64,000 bases of DNA from positions 21,868,501-21,932,500 of the forward strand of contig CM060838.1 of the NCBI GenBank assembly GCA_030762175.1, in the 5' to 3' direction. This DNA comes from Metallyticus violacea (Eukaryota; Arthropoda; Insecta; Mantodea; Metallyticidae). A model generated the notes under the pieces. The model saw only the letters and a list, made by a program, of their open reading frames with translations. It was not told the origin of the DNA and made no database searches. This document shows, piece after piece, positions 1 to 12,060 of this stretch (the stretch's first letter is position 1; each line of letters starts with the position of its first letter). Position numbers and translations under genes: made by a program.

Positions 1-204
1 TGTGAGATTCCTATAGCTTCCTCACGTAGGTGCTTGGGCAGAATTTCTTACATCTGCGAACAATGAATGTTTAAAGACTCTATCTCTTTGTATTTGTTTA
101 TGGTTTTGTTTTTATTGATAATATTAATTATAACTTTCTGTACATTAAATTTGATTTGATTTGATTTTTTTGAAAGTAGTTCAATTCCTACATTATTTTT
201 AATT

Positions 205-309
205 TTGTGTATATGAATGGATATATGTATGCATATATATGGATGTATGCACATATATGTATGTATGCACATATATGTATGTATGCACATATATGTATGT
301 GTGGATGTA

Positions 310-355
<46 letters not shown>

Positions 356-432
356 CATTTATGTATGTATGCATGCATGTATGCGTATGTATGGATGCAT
401 TATGTATGTATATATATGTATGCAAATATGTA
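205..432. repeat. TATG-type and AT microsatellite
   Basis: Variant TATG/CATA units (atgtatgcacat repeated) run into a pure AT run at about 311-344, then back to ATGTATGC-type units. Several short reading frames can be translated from it, but they are Tyr/Ile/Met/Cys-rich translations of the repeat and are not genes. SINE A copy 1 starts just downstream. Confidence 0.95.
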
Positions 433-440
433 TTCATGGA

Positions 441-734
441 CCGTCACGGGTGGTCGAGGTCATTAAGGCGCGGACTCGTGAGCGGGAGGTCTGTAGTTCG
501 AATCCCTTCAGGACCGTCCTTGCTGACTGAGGTTTTTTCCAGGTTTTCCTCAGTCCTCATAAATGGCAAATGCCGGGGAGGTACCCTAAACTTAGGCCTG
601 GAACGTTTCCTTCCTTAAAAAAATCCTTTCCCAGTATATCGTTTTATTTCATGTATCATCAATGTCACCGCCTGTGATGCCTCAGTAGCAAAAACGGGCG
701 TTAAACACTATTCAAAAAAAAAAAAAAATAAATA
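441..734 (+). mobile_element. SINE family A, copy 1 (full length, poly-A tail)
   Basis: The tRNA-like head starts ccgtcacgggtggtcgaggt, with a box A-like stretch (ggtcgaggtcattaaggcg) and a strong box B (gttcgaatccc) about 30 bases on. The body carries the family markers ggttttccagg/cctcagtcctcat, aatggcaaatgccggggagg and taccctaaacttaggcctgg. The 3' end is acgggcgttaaacac followed by a poly-A run of about 15. The head resembles a long-variable-arm (Ser/Leu-type) tRNA, but the arm is degenerate, so the parent tRNA is uncertain. Seven other copies lie in this window. No clear target duplication was found. Confidence 0.9.
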
Positions 735-739
735 AAATC

Positions 740-1000
740 TTTGAGTGCTGTTGCTGAACACCCGGCATGCTCCTCGTCTTTGAAGGTTGTTCTTCTTCCT
801 CTAAGCTCTGCAAACCAGTTACAGATTTTTTGTATGTAAAGGAGCAAAGTCTGGAATATTTCTCTGTACTTTTTACAGGCATTCTCTTTGGCTCAGGTCT
901 GTCTTATAATCGTAAAATGCTTTCGGACCACCTCCATGGTAGAACAGACAGCGAGCTCGTGATTGCAATTAACATTTTGTTGCAACTGCGGCAGTAGATA
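740..1000 (-). pseudogene. mariner-like transposase N-terminal fragment
   Basis: On the minus strand, 748-832 reads NWFAELRGRR...FKDEEHAG. This matches the linker after the second helix-turn-helix of mariner transposases (consensus type NWF.EFKRGR.S.EDE.RSGRP). Upstream coding is broken by an in-frame stop near 890, and the catalytic domain is absent: the relic stops where the poly-A of SINE A copy 1 begins. The plus strand has a 76-codon frame at 767-997, which I read as the shadow of this relic. The family call rests on one short motif block. Confidence 0.45.
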
Positions 1001-1497
1001 CCCCGTGTTAATTTCCGCCATGTTTACTAACCAAAACACGTTCTCTTCAGTGATGCCTACATAAAACTTATATATTTGATAATTTCTTCAAATCTCTAAA
1101 ATTAAATAGCCACCCTCGTATAATTGGAATAAAAATGCTATTGATCTAAAATAAGCATTTAATACAAAACCGGGAGGGCCTTTGTAAAAAGCAAAATTAA
1201 AACTAGCGTTATATAGCGATTAATGTTAACTTACCCTGGAAAGTAAAGACAGTGTGTATAAAAACGATGAAGCCTAAACCGAAAATCTGAAATAGAAATA
1301 GAAAATGAATTATTCAGGATAGAAATAAACACAGCTATTGCAGAGGCATAATGAGAAAAGTGCATTAACCTTAAGGTAATTTCAAGATGTTCAAGCATGG
1401 ATTAGCTTATGAAGTCACCATTGAAGTGTGCAAGTTCAAGGACATTATTTTGCTGTCAGTGCAATTAAAAAGTGAATATTATTGTTTTAGCTATGAT
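1001..1497. other. unassigned AT-rich DNA
   Basis: I see no recognisable gene or repeat, only stop-rich A+T-rich sequence between two mariner relics. Confidence 0.6.
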
Positions 1498-2444
1498 GAG
1501 GGTAAGTCAAAAAATAAGTCTCCAAAGCAAAGGGACTGAGCATGCTGAGCTTATGTATCCTCTAGTTTATAGTCCCATCGACATATGGCTCACAGCTTCA
1601 CAAATCAATGAAACAGAACCTTAGTGCACGAATTACTGTACTGGAGGTGCCGGGAGATGTGGTGCAGAAAACGTGCAAATTGTCAAAATGTGTGTTTGTA
1701 CACGGATAGAAAGTGTTGCCTGTTCAACAAGTGTAGAAATGTGCCGGACTGAAGAGGGTGATGAATGAGCCAGTGCCCGCCCAATCGAAGAAATTGTGCA
1801 AGAGAGTTGGAGGTGAACTTTATTCTTTCTTATGGGGTTGTTCATGAAGGTTTGGGCTATGGGAAGATGTACACTAGAAACTATTTAACCTTCAAGAACT
1901 TGAGAGTATGATCTTTTCACTACAAACCTGTAAAGGTTGAAGGTTTCGCCATTTTGTGGCATGTCGTCACAGGTGATGAGACATGATTGCACAACTCTGA
2001 TCCAGAGTCAAAATTGGAAAGCACAGAATGGAAACGTCAAACTCACTGACATTCAAAACTTTCAGTCGCTAGGAGAGAGTAGATGACGATAACGATACTT
2101 TAGAATGTGAAGTTGTTGCACGATAATGCCAAGCCTCATGTCGCCCGATACACAACAGCCTGGTAATGGAAAAATCCTCTGAGCCGTATATGTTTTTTCA
2201 TTTTCTAAAAAGATGAAAATCTGAAGTTGCCAAGTTCGAGTTTTATGGCAAATGGGACAAACGAAGTGATGAAATGTAGGATGCCATTTCTATTTTTGGA
2301 ATAGTAAAACTATTTTACGTTATGACAAATGCTTGAATATTTTTGGTAATTATGCATAGAAATGTAGCGATATGTTCTTTATCTTCAGCTATCTTTACTG
2401 GTTCATCTATAAAAATATGGAAATTTACTTTTTGACTTAACCTC
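1498..2444 (+). mobile_element. mariner element relic with both terminal inverted repeats
   Basis: The left end gagggtaagtcaaaaaataa (1498) and the reverse complement of the right end (ending at 2444) agree at about 18 of 21 positions. Inside, in broken frames, are the mariner landmarks in order: TGDET (about 1971-1985, holding the first catalytic Asp) followed by DPESK; then LLHDNAKPHVAR (about 2113-2150, the second catalytic Asp in the HDNA.PH motif); then the C-terminal FYVMTNALNIFGNY-like block (about 2310-2352). The length of about 950 bp is shorter than the usual 1.3 kb, so it carries internal deletions. Frameshifts and stops make the transposase non-functional. It is a different subfamily from the 31 kb and 63 kb copies, because the TIRs differ. 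Confidence 0.8.
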
Positions 2445-2567
2445 GTGCCTGAGTATGTATTTCCTCAAGATAATTAAGAACTATGAAGAATTACTTATGT
2501 TCAAACTTGCAGTCTCTGATATCAGAAGTGCTACATTTGGTACTGCTTTCACATTCGATATATCGAT

Positions 2568-2763
2568 ACGAGTGACCCAGGTCGCTAAGGCACGAAATTT
2601 TGAACGAAAACTCTGCGTTTCGAATCGCAAAATTGCTATTTTATTCCAGTTTTATTATCTTCAATGACAAATGCCGGGAAGGTACCCTAAACTTAGGTTT
2701 GGAACGCTCTCTTACGAAATAAAAATTTTTTCCATAGTATAATTTTATCTGATATATCATCCC
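2568..2763 (+). mobile_element. SINE family A, copy 2 (old, diverged)
   Basis: It has a degenerate tRNA-like head (gtgacccaggtcgctaagg, box B-like gtttcgaatcgc) followed by the family A body markers aatgacaaatgccgggaagg and taccctaaacttaggtttgg. It lacks the ggttttcctcag block and the 3' gggcgttaaacac end. It is much more diverged than copies 1 and 7. Confidence 0.75.
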
Positions 2764-4999
2764 CTGCTATTTAAAATTTCAATACGTTAATTATTTTAAT
2801 TTTCTAAATAAGATTCTTCTTCAGGAATTGATCATCCAGCCATTTTCAATCAGCGTTATAAAATAAACGGATGTTATAAAAATATTAAGTCGAAAAACGA
2901 ATGCAAACACTATTACATAAATAATGAATTATTGTTTAAACTTTTTATTTCATAAATATTCCGCAGATTGATTTTTTTAAAGACATTTTTTCAAAATTTA
3001 ATTACTGTCATGTAACTATGGCTGTTGATATTTATTGATATTGTAATATACTTTTAAAACTAAAAGTTGGCCCTCACAAAACTTTTGTGCAGATTATCTC
3101 ATATTAGCAATAGCAAAGGACAAATTCTTTCGTCGCAGTGGTAACTAATATTCATGTCACCTTTATCGACTGCTAGAAATATTGCAAGTAAACAGCAAGA
3201 GTCTTATTAATATTTTTGGACGTTTTTACTTGTCGTGACAGTTTACGACAAACCAGTGATCGACTGTGATAAGAGCTACTTGTAAAAACAAGAGCAACTC
3301 ACGTTCTCGGAAATGTTTTTGTACTAAAATTAACTCTGTAAAAACCAGAGCACAAGTGTGTCATGTGGCTCTCATTGCTGCCAGAATTCATGGCCCAAAT
3401 TGATTCCTGCAGCACAATATCAAGGAAGGAATTTCTAATTTTTTAAACCACTGAACTGCTTAATGCTTGACATTAGAGAAATGCAGTTTTACGCGGGTGC
3501 TCTACATTCTTTTGAGCAATGAATTGCAATTGAAGTATTTGGTTCTAGTTTTTGTGAAGTATGTTCCTGAATTGGATTATATACGTATAATAAAAGTATT
3601 TAAAAATAATAATAATTTCACAATAAGCAACTTTAGCGGTTAAAGTGGTTATCATAAGCAATATTTATTATATTTATGTTAATATCTGTAAGTATTCAAA
3701 TAATATATCATTTAATGTAAACTTTAGCACGGTAGCACAAAATAATATATTTAGAACGTATATAAATCGATTTGTGATACAGAAAGATATAGAACTATTA
3801 GCATTTCGATTAATTTAGTACCGTGCAATTGGTTAAATCATCGATTTTTGAATAATTAGGCTAACGCGCCTTATTCTTAATTAAAACAAAACTATTTTAA
3901 TGTTTCTTGTATGCATGGCGCATTTTTGCACTTCAAGAGTAATTTAAAAGAAATTTAAATATTTATTTTTCATTGAAAACCGGATCAGTGCCTCTGAGAG
4001 ATCAAAAATTCAACATTATGAATTTCCAAAGATATGACAACCATCTTGCGTTTTAAATTTTTTTCAAATATCGTTATTTATTTATAAATAATTAATTTAT
4101 TTATACAAAAACTATCATCGAAATAGATTCACATCGTATATATTAGCACTTTTAACACGCATTTAAACACAGAGCTTTTAAATAAGTTTTGAGAGAGTGG
4201 TTACCTTCCTTTTGCAAAATATTATATTTTTAAAATTCTACCATGCCATTGAGTAACATCCGGTACACGCATCATAAAACTTTAAGAAGCAGACAGTAAA
4301 TAATTAACATTAAAGATGTCTTTAAACATTTTACAAACACTGTATGTAAAGTACAAAAAACCACAGCATTATAGGTAGCTGATGTTCAAATCTCTCTTTC
4401 ATATACCATAATCAACTTTCCCGCCAATATCTGTATTATACCTGACAGTCATATTGACCATGTGCACGCTTTCTTTCTTGGTGGCATGTAAGATTTCAGC
4501 AATATGATAAACATTAACTCAAGTTACTCACAATACTTAGTGTTCCGATTGCAATCGATCCCTTTCTCAGGTCCAAACAGCAGCAACACTTGTTAATAGC
4601 CATCCAGTAACGGAGCTTTCTGACAACTAAACACGTTTATTGACCCACAGCGGGTTCTTTTGGGTTACGTGGACATACGTAGTCTCTCTTAATTTAGAAC
4701 TGGCAAACAGCTGTTTTATTGTGACTGGCCAACGATGTATTTGCAACCTGGTTCCTGCCACTCTGCTCTTTTCCCCGTGTCGTACTTTTGCGAACAGTAA
4801 AACCACTGTACGTTTGTCTACATTTGGATAAAAAATAATCTAATTAAAATTGGATTTAATAAGAATGCAAATTAAAGAGCATATAATAGCAAAACAAAAA
4901 ATATTCGGTCTTTCTTTCTAATATTAACTTCAGAAGGAATTAGAATATTTTAAAATCGTAGTAAATATCTGACTTTTCTCATTTCGCCAATTGTTCTCC
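2764..4999. other. AT-rich DNA without recognisable genes
   Basis: There are only short stop-bounded frames, A/T runs and no recognised element. A slightly less AT-rich patch at 4560-4830 holds a 63-codon frame with no recognisable motif. Confidence 0.6.
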
Positions 5000-5106
5000 T
5001 GAGGCTGGGTGTATTCCGTTCCAAAGTCACACCTTCGGAAAAATCCCTCAGGAGCTACAGAGATAAACCGGGGCCTCCGAATCACTAGCCATACACGCTT
5101 ACCACG
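5000..5106 (-). mobile_element. tRNA-derived SINE-like fragment
   Basis: Read on the minus strand it starts accgcctacgtggtaagcgt (box A-like), then a weak box B (ccccggtttatctctg), then gagggatttttccgaagg, which resembles the linker after the tRNA head of arthropod SINEs. It does not match families A, B or C in this window. Box B deviates from the GGTTCGANTCC consensus, so this is only a probable head. Confidence 0.4.
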
Positions 5107-6095
5107 TAGGCGGTCTGGAATATAAAATACGCTCAGTAAATTTAATTTAACATTTTGTTAATAATATTATAAACTTTTTAAAAACAAACAGGCAATACTA
5201 CTAGCCATTGAACTGCAATGTGTTGTTTGTATACGACGAGAAAACCCAATCTTCCCTTCGCCAAATATTTCTCTTGCTAAACTCTTGCAACAATTCTGTT
5301 TTGGGTTTACATTGTTTCAATGCTAACTTCAAGATAACATGATCTTGTTTCCTGGTAACAAAAACAGTACTCAAGTTTCCTAGTCTCTAACTTCAGTTAT
5401 AACCAAAATGTTATCTTAGGCACGAAAAGGGAAACCATGTGGGAATAGGTTAAGGGAACCTGGACTCCATGGATACTGTTCTCAGGAAAAGGAGAATGGA
5501 AACTAGCAACATTAGCAATAAGCAGCGACGATGACGTTGAAAGGAAGACAGCAACTTTTATTTTAAGTTAATAACTTTCAAAATTTTAAGCTCTCTTAGT
5601 ATGAGCGTTCTTTAAAAATTTTGTATTTCATTTCCCCCATTTTAATTTTTACAGCGCAAAATTAACTAAATATATTTAATATTTTGTTATTATTATTGTT
5701 GAAATTGTCATTGAGTGTGAAAAGAATAGCAAACTTTTTTATTTAATTTTATAATGTAAATGTAACTTGAACCAAGGTAATAATTACACAAATAAACATT
5801 TTCTCTGGTTATATTCTTAATGAATTATTCTTATTATTTCAGAAATACATTAATTACACAAATTAATGAAAAATATGCAAAGTACGTAATTTTGTATCAA
5901 GTGAAAAATCAAATTTCACCTCACACATTATAGACTTGTTTATTAAGACAATAATTATATTCATTGAAATAAAGAAACGTATTAATTATATGAAAGATGT
6001 AAAATAATAAATTATATTTTTCATTAATATTACGTATTATTAACGTAAATCTGAGGAGTAAAGCTAAGGTTTAGCTGAGCAGGCTCTCTTAAGAG
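5107..6095. other. AT-rich DNA without recognisable genes
   Basis: No gene or known repeat is seen. Runs of aatta/attaat dominate 5640-6050. Confidence 0.6.
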
Positions 6096-7291
6096 CAGGG
6101 ATTCTCAACATGGGGGGCAAGCTCTCTTGGGGAGGCGTTGGAGAATTTCAGGGGAGACGCTGGTGAGCAATGAAAAATATTCATAAATTTGTTGTTTCTC
6201 AAACAAAAAAAATGTGGCAAAATTGCTTTCAGAGTTCAGAATCTAACTTTAGTTCTTCCCATGTCTTAACTATCTTCTTGATGACACACAAAATCTTCCA
6301 CTTAATTTGAACTATTTTCCACACATTTCTTTAGAAAGCTGGCTATTTAAGAGCAAGATCCATTCAAAACAGAAGTGGACTTGAATCCTGATTCCTTTCA
6401 AGAGCAAGAAATGGACCTAAAATGTTATTCTCAAGCAAAGGCGGAGTTCTCCAACATGACTCTTGAACATTTTCGGTTAGCTATTTACCAGTGTACCCAC
6501 AGGCTGCAAGGTTGTTGCTGCAGTTTTCGTCGGTTATCTATGGAGTCTGGTTTTCTACACTGGCCTACATCAAATCGAAATACGAGCATGGCTGGATGTC
6601 GAGTGTGATCTGAGCCAAATCTGAGCTCCATCTGTGGAGCCAAACACTTAAAAATTTGTAAAAGAAAAACAATGTCCGATTGTTAATTGTGTTCTTAAGA
6701 AATAAAACCAAATGTTTTAGCTTGAAATTGTAATTACAGTGAGGGACAGAATGCTTTGTAATGTAGGCCTATTAAGCACGAAATTAAATTAAAATGTTCT
6801 ATCAACAAAACAAATATTCTCTTCTTCTTCCCATTTGGCTGTACAGCCCGGGTGAGCCATTGTCTACCCTACCGCGGCGTCCTCTGCATCCTCTACTTCC
6901 ATCTTCATTGTTAGAGGGCAGTATTGCCGGTGGAGGGGGCATGTGATTAGCATGCCAGCGCCCCTCCGGTTGCCTATCACGTTGCTTTATTGATCGAAGA
7001 ACGCCACTTCTCCTTCCATCAGGCAGCTCCCCAATTGTCCTCACGAGGCTGAAAGAACGCCGTTTCAGACCTCCCTAATCGAACCCCGGCCTCTCAGCAA
7101 GGAGGTGTCATAATATTTTTAATATGTCATAATTAAAAACATTGTAAAATATTCTTTGAGTTAGATTTATTAACCCTAATAGCATAGTAGAAGTTTGTAC
7201 ATTGATAAATCATTAGACCTGGAGTGAGTGGGCGTGGACTAATTTGTGGACGAAAAGGAGGGCCCAGGACCAGAAAGGCTGAGGATCCCTG
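6096..7291 (+). mobile_element. hAT-type transposon relic with TIR-like ends
   Basis: The left end cagggattctcaacat (6096-6111) and the reverse complement of the right end (7276-7291, cagggatcctcagcct) match at 13 of 16 positions. The left end has the CAG-GG-TTCTCAAC pattern typical of hAT termini. At about 6529-6622 a plus-strand frame reads YLWSLVFY...EIRAWLDVECDL, like the end of the hAT C-terminal dimerisation domain (consensus type TYLCE.GFS....IK...R.RLDVE.DLR). A possible polyadenylation signal (aataaa) follows at about 6700. No intact transposase remains and most of the coding region is gone. The 8-bp flanks (cttaagag / ttgcagag) match at only about 5 positions, so the target duplication is decayed or unproven. 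A separate repeat lies inside. Confidence 0.55.
6830..7105 (-). mobile_element. GC-rich interspersed repeat nested in the hAT relic (SINE-like)
   Basis: On the minus strand a box B-like ccggggttcgattagg (about 7080-7095) is followed by gtcctcacgaggc-type sequence, a block reading gcatgctaatcacatgcccc and then ctcacccgggctgtacagcc. The order (gain/loss-of-stem block, catgctaatcacatgcc, closing cgggctgtacagcc) resembles a widespread arthropod repeat that I recall but cannot name here. Its G+C is much higher than its surroundings. An 80-codon minus-strand frame across it (6802-7044) is rich in Arg/Gly/Pro and looks incidental. Confidence 0.45.
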
Positions 7292-8479
7292 TTGCAGAGA
7301 ATGTAGGTCATTGCACTTTGCTGTTGCAATGCAAAAGACATTCTGTCAACAATGGCATCGAACTCACTATTATTGTAGGACCTTTGACTTTTGATAGTTT
7401 TTGAACTTCTATTACTCTTTGTCGCATTTCTCTTATCTTCATTGAAAATCACTTTCTCTAATAGTTATAGAGAAATAATCGCTAAGTCCATGATCTGAAA
7501 ATACTCTGGGAACATTTAAAGTCATCAAAGGAGAAATCTCACGTGACATGCTCTAATGCGCTCGTTTCAGGTAATAGGTGACTCAACCCTTTGGGACCAT
7601 TAGTGCCGTAATCACCTTCCATGTAACTATGGCCTTTAATGGGAAATGTTACTAAATAAAATAAATTCCTAATCTCTGGAATTAGTTTAATGTTTTAACT
7701 ACCTAATGCAAAGTATGCGTCGTATTTGAAATGTTTTCATTTAACGATGGGCTTTGACCTTTTTTTCTCTGTTCATTCTTTTACTGTGTGGAGTTTTAGT
7801 GGGTTGCGTTTTCCCTTCCATTTTTATAAGATGGAATGCAGTTTTCAATCTCTTAGAATTCTATATTATTAAACATTTTGAATTTTACGAACACTGGGAT
7901 TTTTATAGAAAAGTTCGGTTTAAAATATCAATTTCTTTATATGCCATTTTTATTTTATTTTAAAAATACGAATTTTTATATTATTGGTTTTAATACATAA
8001 AATTAATGTTTCATATTTTACAGGTATATTAGTTCATTTAAACAATTTAAATTATTTATAAGCCATAAGTCCGTTTACTAAGAGATAAAAATTAATGCTT
8101 TTACATAACTAAAATAATTTTCTGTACAAAATTCAAGTTCGACGTCCAATGCTCAGAATATTTCTGGAAAAAAACGTTTAAGTAAAACTGCATTAACTTA
8201 TGCTTATTTTAAAACGCATTGGATTAAATATTTTTAAGTTATTTATAGTGAGTTTTAAGCTATGTTAGTCTTTGAATACCCATTAAATTTGAAGAACGAG
8301 ATACTAAATTATTAAAATACAGGATGGAAGGAAACCTAATAAATTTCTTTAAGTACGGTAAAAGAATAATAAAATGTTTTCCTTTCTTGAACGGTTTCTG
8401 AAATAAGTTACATTTTGTTTTAAATTTTTAATGCCCAGTTGCATGAAACAGTTTTAAATATTTCACAATATTATGTTCT
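7292..8479. other. AT-rich DNA without recognisable genes
   Basis: A 69-codon plus frame (7754-7963) and a 79-codon minus frame (7213-7452) are present, but neither shows a recognisable domain. The first is a T-rich hydrophobic translation, and the second overlaps the hAT right end. Confidence 0.55.
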
Positions 8480-9110
8480 ATATATGATCATGTTTTAGTA
8501 TTAGTGTAGAAATTAAATGTAAAGAATCCAATTCATTGCCTAAAATGATATGTGTAAATTAATTCTTCAGCTTCAGAGAGCAACATTGTAACCAAACGTA
8601 ATTGATCAAAATATTGCACAGTCCAGAAAAAAATAAATTAAACGTTATTTTAATTATGATCATATTTTAGTATTAGATTTGGCATAAATTTTAGGGCCTA
8701 TTTCCAACATTCATTATAAATATAAATAAAACAAAAAACAATTTATTAAATAAAAATAATTTAGGAACTAAACTACCTTAAAAATAAAATGAAATCGTAT
8801 TTAATCATTGCCTAAAAAGAATCTGTAAAATTTATTAATCAAAAAGACAAGGCAACTGGCAACAATGTAGCCAAAATTACTTGATCAAAGTACTACACGA
8901 TCTATAAAATAATATATTTTAATTTGTAATCGTATTTCAGTATTAAGATTAGTCATAAAATGTAAAGGGTCTAACTCGTTGCTTAAAAAGGAATTTGTAA
9001 AAATTCACTCACCATCTCCAAAAAGGTGAAAGTGAAAACTAGCAACATTGAGTCAAAAATTACTTGATCAAAATATTGCAAAGTCTGTAAAAAAATGAAA
9101 CATTATTATA
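8480..9110. repeat. three diverged tandem units of about 180 bp
   Basis: Two anchor strings recur in the same order. The first is t-tagtattag-type: gatcatgttttagtattag (8488), gatcatattttagtattag (8659), atcgtatttcagtattaag (8931). The second is caacattgta...attgatcaaaatattgcac (8581), followed by aacaatgtag...cttgatcaaagtactacac (8861) and aacattgag...cttgatcaaaatattgcaa (9043). Between anchors the attgcctaaaa / gttgcttaaaaa block also recurs. The middle unit is about 90 bp longer. This looks like a decayed satellite-type array or a local triplication. Confidence 0.7.
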
Positions 9111-9485
9111 TTCATTGCTTAACTTTGTAATTTGAATGCCAGTAAGTTCATGCATACAATTGGTTGCTCTGGTAAATGTAAAGTTTTAAGTAAATCCGTG
9201 CAATAAGTGAGATAGTATTGTTTTAATTCTTTGTTTAGAACTAACCCACTACATAAACACACACATTTTAATTTAGAATTATTAATTTGGTGTGTAATGT
9301 TTACTGTCGTTCAGACCATTGCTCTGAGCATTCATATTCAGACCACAAACTACCAAGCGACTAAGCGCAAGCATATTTCCAATCCATATTTTCAGCTAAT
9401 GAAACCGTATATAAATTAAAATCATTATATATTATACACATCGTGGAAAATTGTGTGCAATACATATTTGTTAAGAGCGTAAAAA
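9111..9485. other. AT-rich DNA without recognisable genes
   Basis: One 62-codon frame (9231-9419) is seen, with no domain signature. Confidence 0.55.
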
Positions 9486-9708
9486 CCGCCACGAGTGGCC
9501 GAGGTTGTTAAGGGGTACTCGTGGCCGGGAGGATCGTCCTCCCTGGTTGAGGTATTTTCCAGGTTTCCCCCAGTCCTCACAAATGGCAAATGCCGTGGAG
9601 ATACCCTAAACTTAGGCCTGGAACACCTCCTTCCTTTAAAAAAACAAAAAACATTCTCAATATATCATTTCATCCCATGTATAATGGGCATTAAACACTA
9701 ATTAAAAA
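9486..9708 (+). mobile_element. SINE family A, copy 3 (internally deleted)
   Basis: The head ccgccacgagtggccgaggt is intact, but box B and its surroundings are missing: the sequence jumps from the anticodon-arm region to gatcgtcctccctggttgagg. The body markers ggcaaatgccgtggag and taccctaaacttaggcctgg and the ending gggcattaaacac follow. The short repeat gcgtaa is found on both sides, which is too short to prove a target duplication. Confidence 0.85.
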
Positions 9709-9785
9709 AGTGCGTAAGAGACACATACATATGCAATAATGTGATCTTCAGTCTGTGTGAATTAATGTATTAGATTTTCTTCCAC

Positions 9786-9788
<3 letters not shown>

Positions 9789-9824
<36 letters not shown>
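9789..9824. repeat. (AT)n microsatellite
   Basis: A pure alternating AT run of about 36 bases. Confidence 0.95.
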
Positions 9825-9827
<3 letters not shown>

Positions 9828-10194
9828 CTTTTTTTCCATCCGTTACTATGTCATATCTTAATAACGTTTTCGTGCCCTTTCTTTTATCCTGTATTGGGTT
9901 ATATTTTTTCGATTCATTGAAAATTAAAGGAAAAATATGAGTGAAAAATAATTTAAGTTTAAAAATATATAATATATGAAATGATAGAAGCCTAGATAAA
10001 ATATATGATTGTATTTGAAACGTATCTCTATGGGCATATAAAGAAAACTATTTTTAAGATACATTTTAATGGAACATCTTTTGTATATTTAAACATAGTA
10101 TATTTATTTTTTCATAGTTCATGATTGTGCATTATTCCTTGAACGATAACTTTTATTGCAGATGTGTCTTACCTCACACTGAAGGCCACTATTT
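9825..10194. other. AT-rich DNA without recognisable genes
   Basis: Nothing recognisable is seen. Confidence 0.6.
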
Positions 10195-10300
10195 CCTCGT
10201 ATTCAACTTTTCAGGTCAAGAGAAAACCTTATGCAGACAGCATTTCCCTACCGGGAATTGAACCATGACAAGCAGGCACACTAGTATCCGAGTAACGTTT
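10195..10300 (-). mobile_element. tRNA-derived SINE-like fragment
   Basis: On the minus strand a box B-like string (atggttcaattcccggtagg, about 10247-10266) lies downstream of a weak box A-like stretch (gttactcggatactag). It is followed by gaaatgctgtctgcataagg and ttttctcttgacctg, a head-plus-linker arrangement. It does not match families A, B or C. Confidence 0.45.
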
Positions 10301-12060
10301 GTGAACTTATTTAAATAAGCAGAACATTTATTTGGTTATCAAAGGCATATCTAGGGGCATTGTAGGTATTTAGAACTATGTTATATAAAATAAACACAAG
10401 ATTACTTTTTTATTTCTTTTAACAAGAACGTTCAATACAAACGCAGCTGTTTCTTTTAGAGGAGGTATATGAAGAACAGACTTATACCCTCTATTCAAAC
10501 GCCGGTGCAAATGTAGTCTGCATTTATTACATATGCATGAAACTTTTTGAATCCAATACTCAGCTCGCTATCGACATAATATGAGTTGCTATATGAATGG
10601 AAAATGCGTACGGGGAATGGAAACAGAATATCAAGTTATTGGATAAAAATCTCATCAGGAGGAAAACATCTAAAACGTGCCCGAGAAATTTTACTACTTC
10701 TATATTCCACAGGAACGGAATATGTCTCCAAGAAATACTTCTTTTTCTAATTCGTCTTATTTTCCTTAATTGAAGTCACAATCACTAGCGTCTATATAAT
10801 CACCAGAAAGGTGTACTTTGTTACCTATGACGGTTTTTAATGCAATAAAATTTCGACGTTCTATCAATACCAGTTCAAGTTTTAGCCTTGGAAGTGTACT
10901 GGAATGAAAACTTCTAGGGTATTGTTATAGAAAGTAACAATACTGGAGGAAAACGATTTAAAATTCCAATGCGATTTATCAAACAATAATAATTATTATT
11001 TATAAGAAAAGCAACAGAGAGAATTGCAAAACTACAGCCTTAAAAACTGTATGCTAATATTATTACCAATAATGAAAGAGTTTTTTTTTTTTTAGATGAA
11101 GGAAAACATGGATATAAAAAGGGTCGAAGCTGCATAGATGGAATATTTATAATTAAACAATTTATAGCAGAAAATATAACCAGTCTTATTCTTTCTCTTT
11201 GTTGATTTTGTTGAAGCCTGTGGTAGAATAAATAAGGGGAAATTCTAGAAATGTCCGATTTCGGTTTCCATTAGCGATATCTGCATAATTATTGCGGCAA
11301 CGCCGCACTTTGAATCTGCAAGTTCGTCATTTAATCCCCTCTATTATGCCCTTGGATTTCGACTTGAGCCCGAAGGCCAAACCCTTCAAATGTACATTAT
11401 ATGTATTGGCCAGGAAAAAGGAAATTCATGAGATGAAACTACACTTGACCTTAGTAACTAACTTTTATTACTTCCCTCTAAACCTACAGTCTTTCCGAAC
11501 AGAACGCTCTGTCCGTCAAAGTAAAAATGTCTGGTTGTATCAAGCACTTCTGTGTTCGTTTTCAAAGGAACCATTATATAGTAGGATATTTATTTTCTTT
11601 TGTCAAAGTCTGCTTTTGGTTTGCGCTATCAGCTTTTGAAGGTCCAATTAAGATTTCACTGCAGGCGTCTGAATGGAAGATGAGCCCGAATTTACTTTAT
11701 GTACCTACTTCACTTTCCTTTCGGGTATCTTCTTCGTTTGCGCTCTTTAGAGCTACACACTTCTCCTTTAAAGGAGAATATGCGGAGTGTGCACACGGTT
11801 ACAATGTGGAAATACTTGCGGCAGGCCGGCAGCACTCGAGTTTCGCAATTGTTAAAGTACACGATATAGCAGATAGTTAATACTTCATTCCCCTCCTCGG
11901 GTATGCAACTTGGATATATAAAGGAAGGGGGACTCTTAATATAAAACATGGCACTATATAAGTGGATGCTTACTTGAGTAAGCAGCCCATAGAAAAATCC
12001 TATTACAATAACATATTCTTTGGTACTACGGGAGGGTTATATGATAGTCATGCTACAAAG
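10301..12060. other. unassigned DNA with short open frames
   Basis: Two overlapping plus-strand frames of 115 and 117 codons (11292-11639 and 11527-11880) and one minus frame (11710-11949) fall in a less AT-rich stretch. None has a recognisable domain or a clear splice or polyadenylation context, so I do not call a gene. There is a poly-T run at 11083-11094. Confidence 0.5.

Noticed and set aside
48..618. Overlapping His/Tyr/Ile-rich frames on both strands
   Set aside because: They translate the TATG/AT microsatellite and the SINE A head; periodic composition and no domain.
1633..1845. 70-codon minus-strand frame
   Set aside because: It lies inside the mariner relic and is antisense to its transposase.
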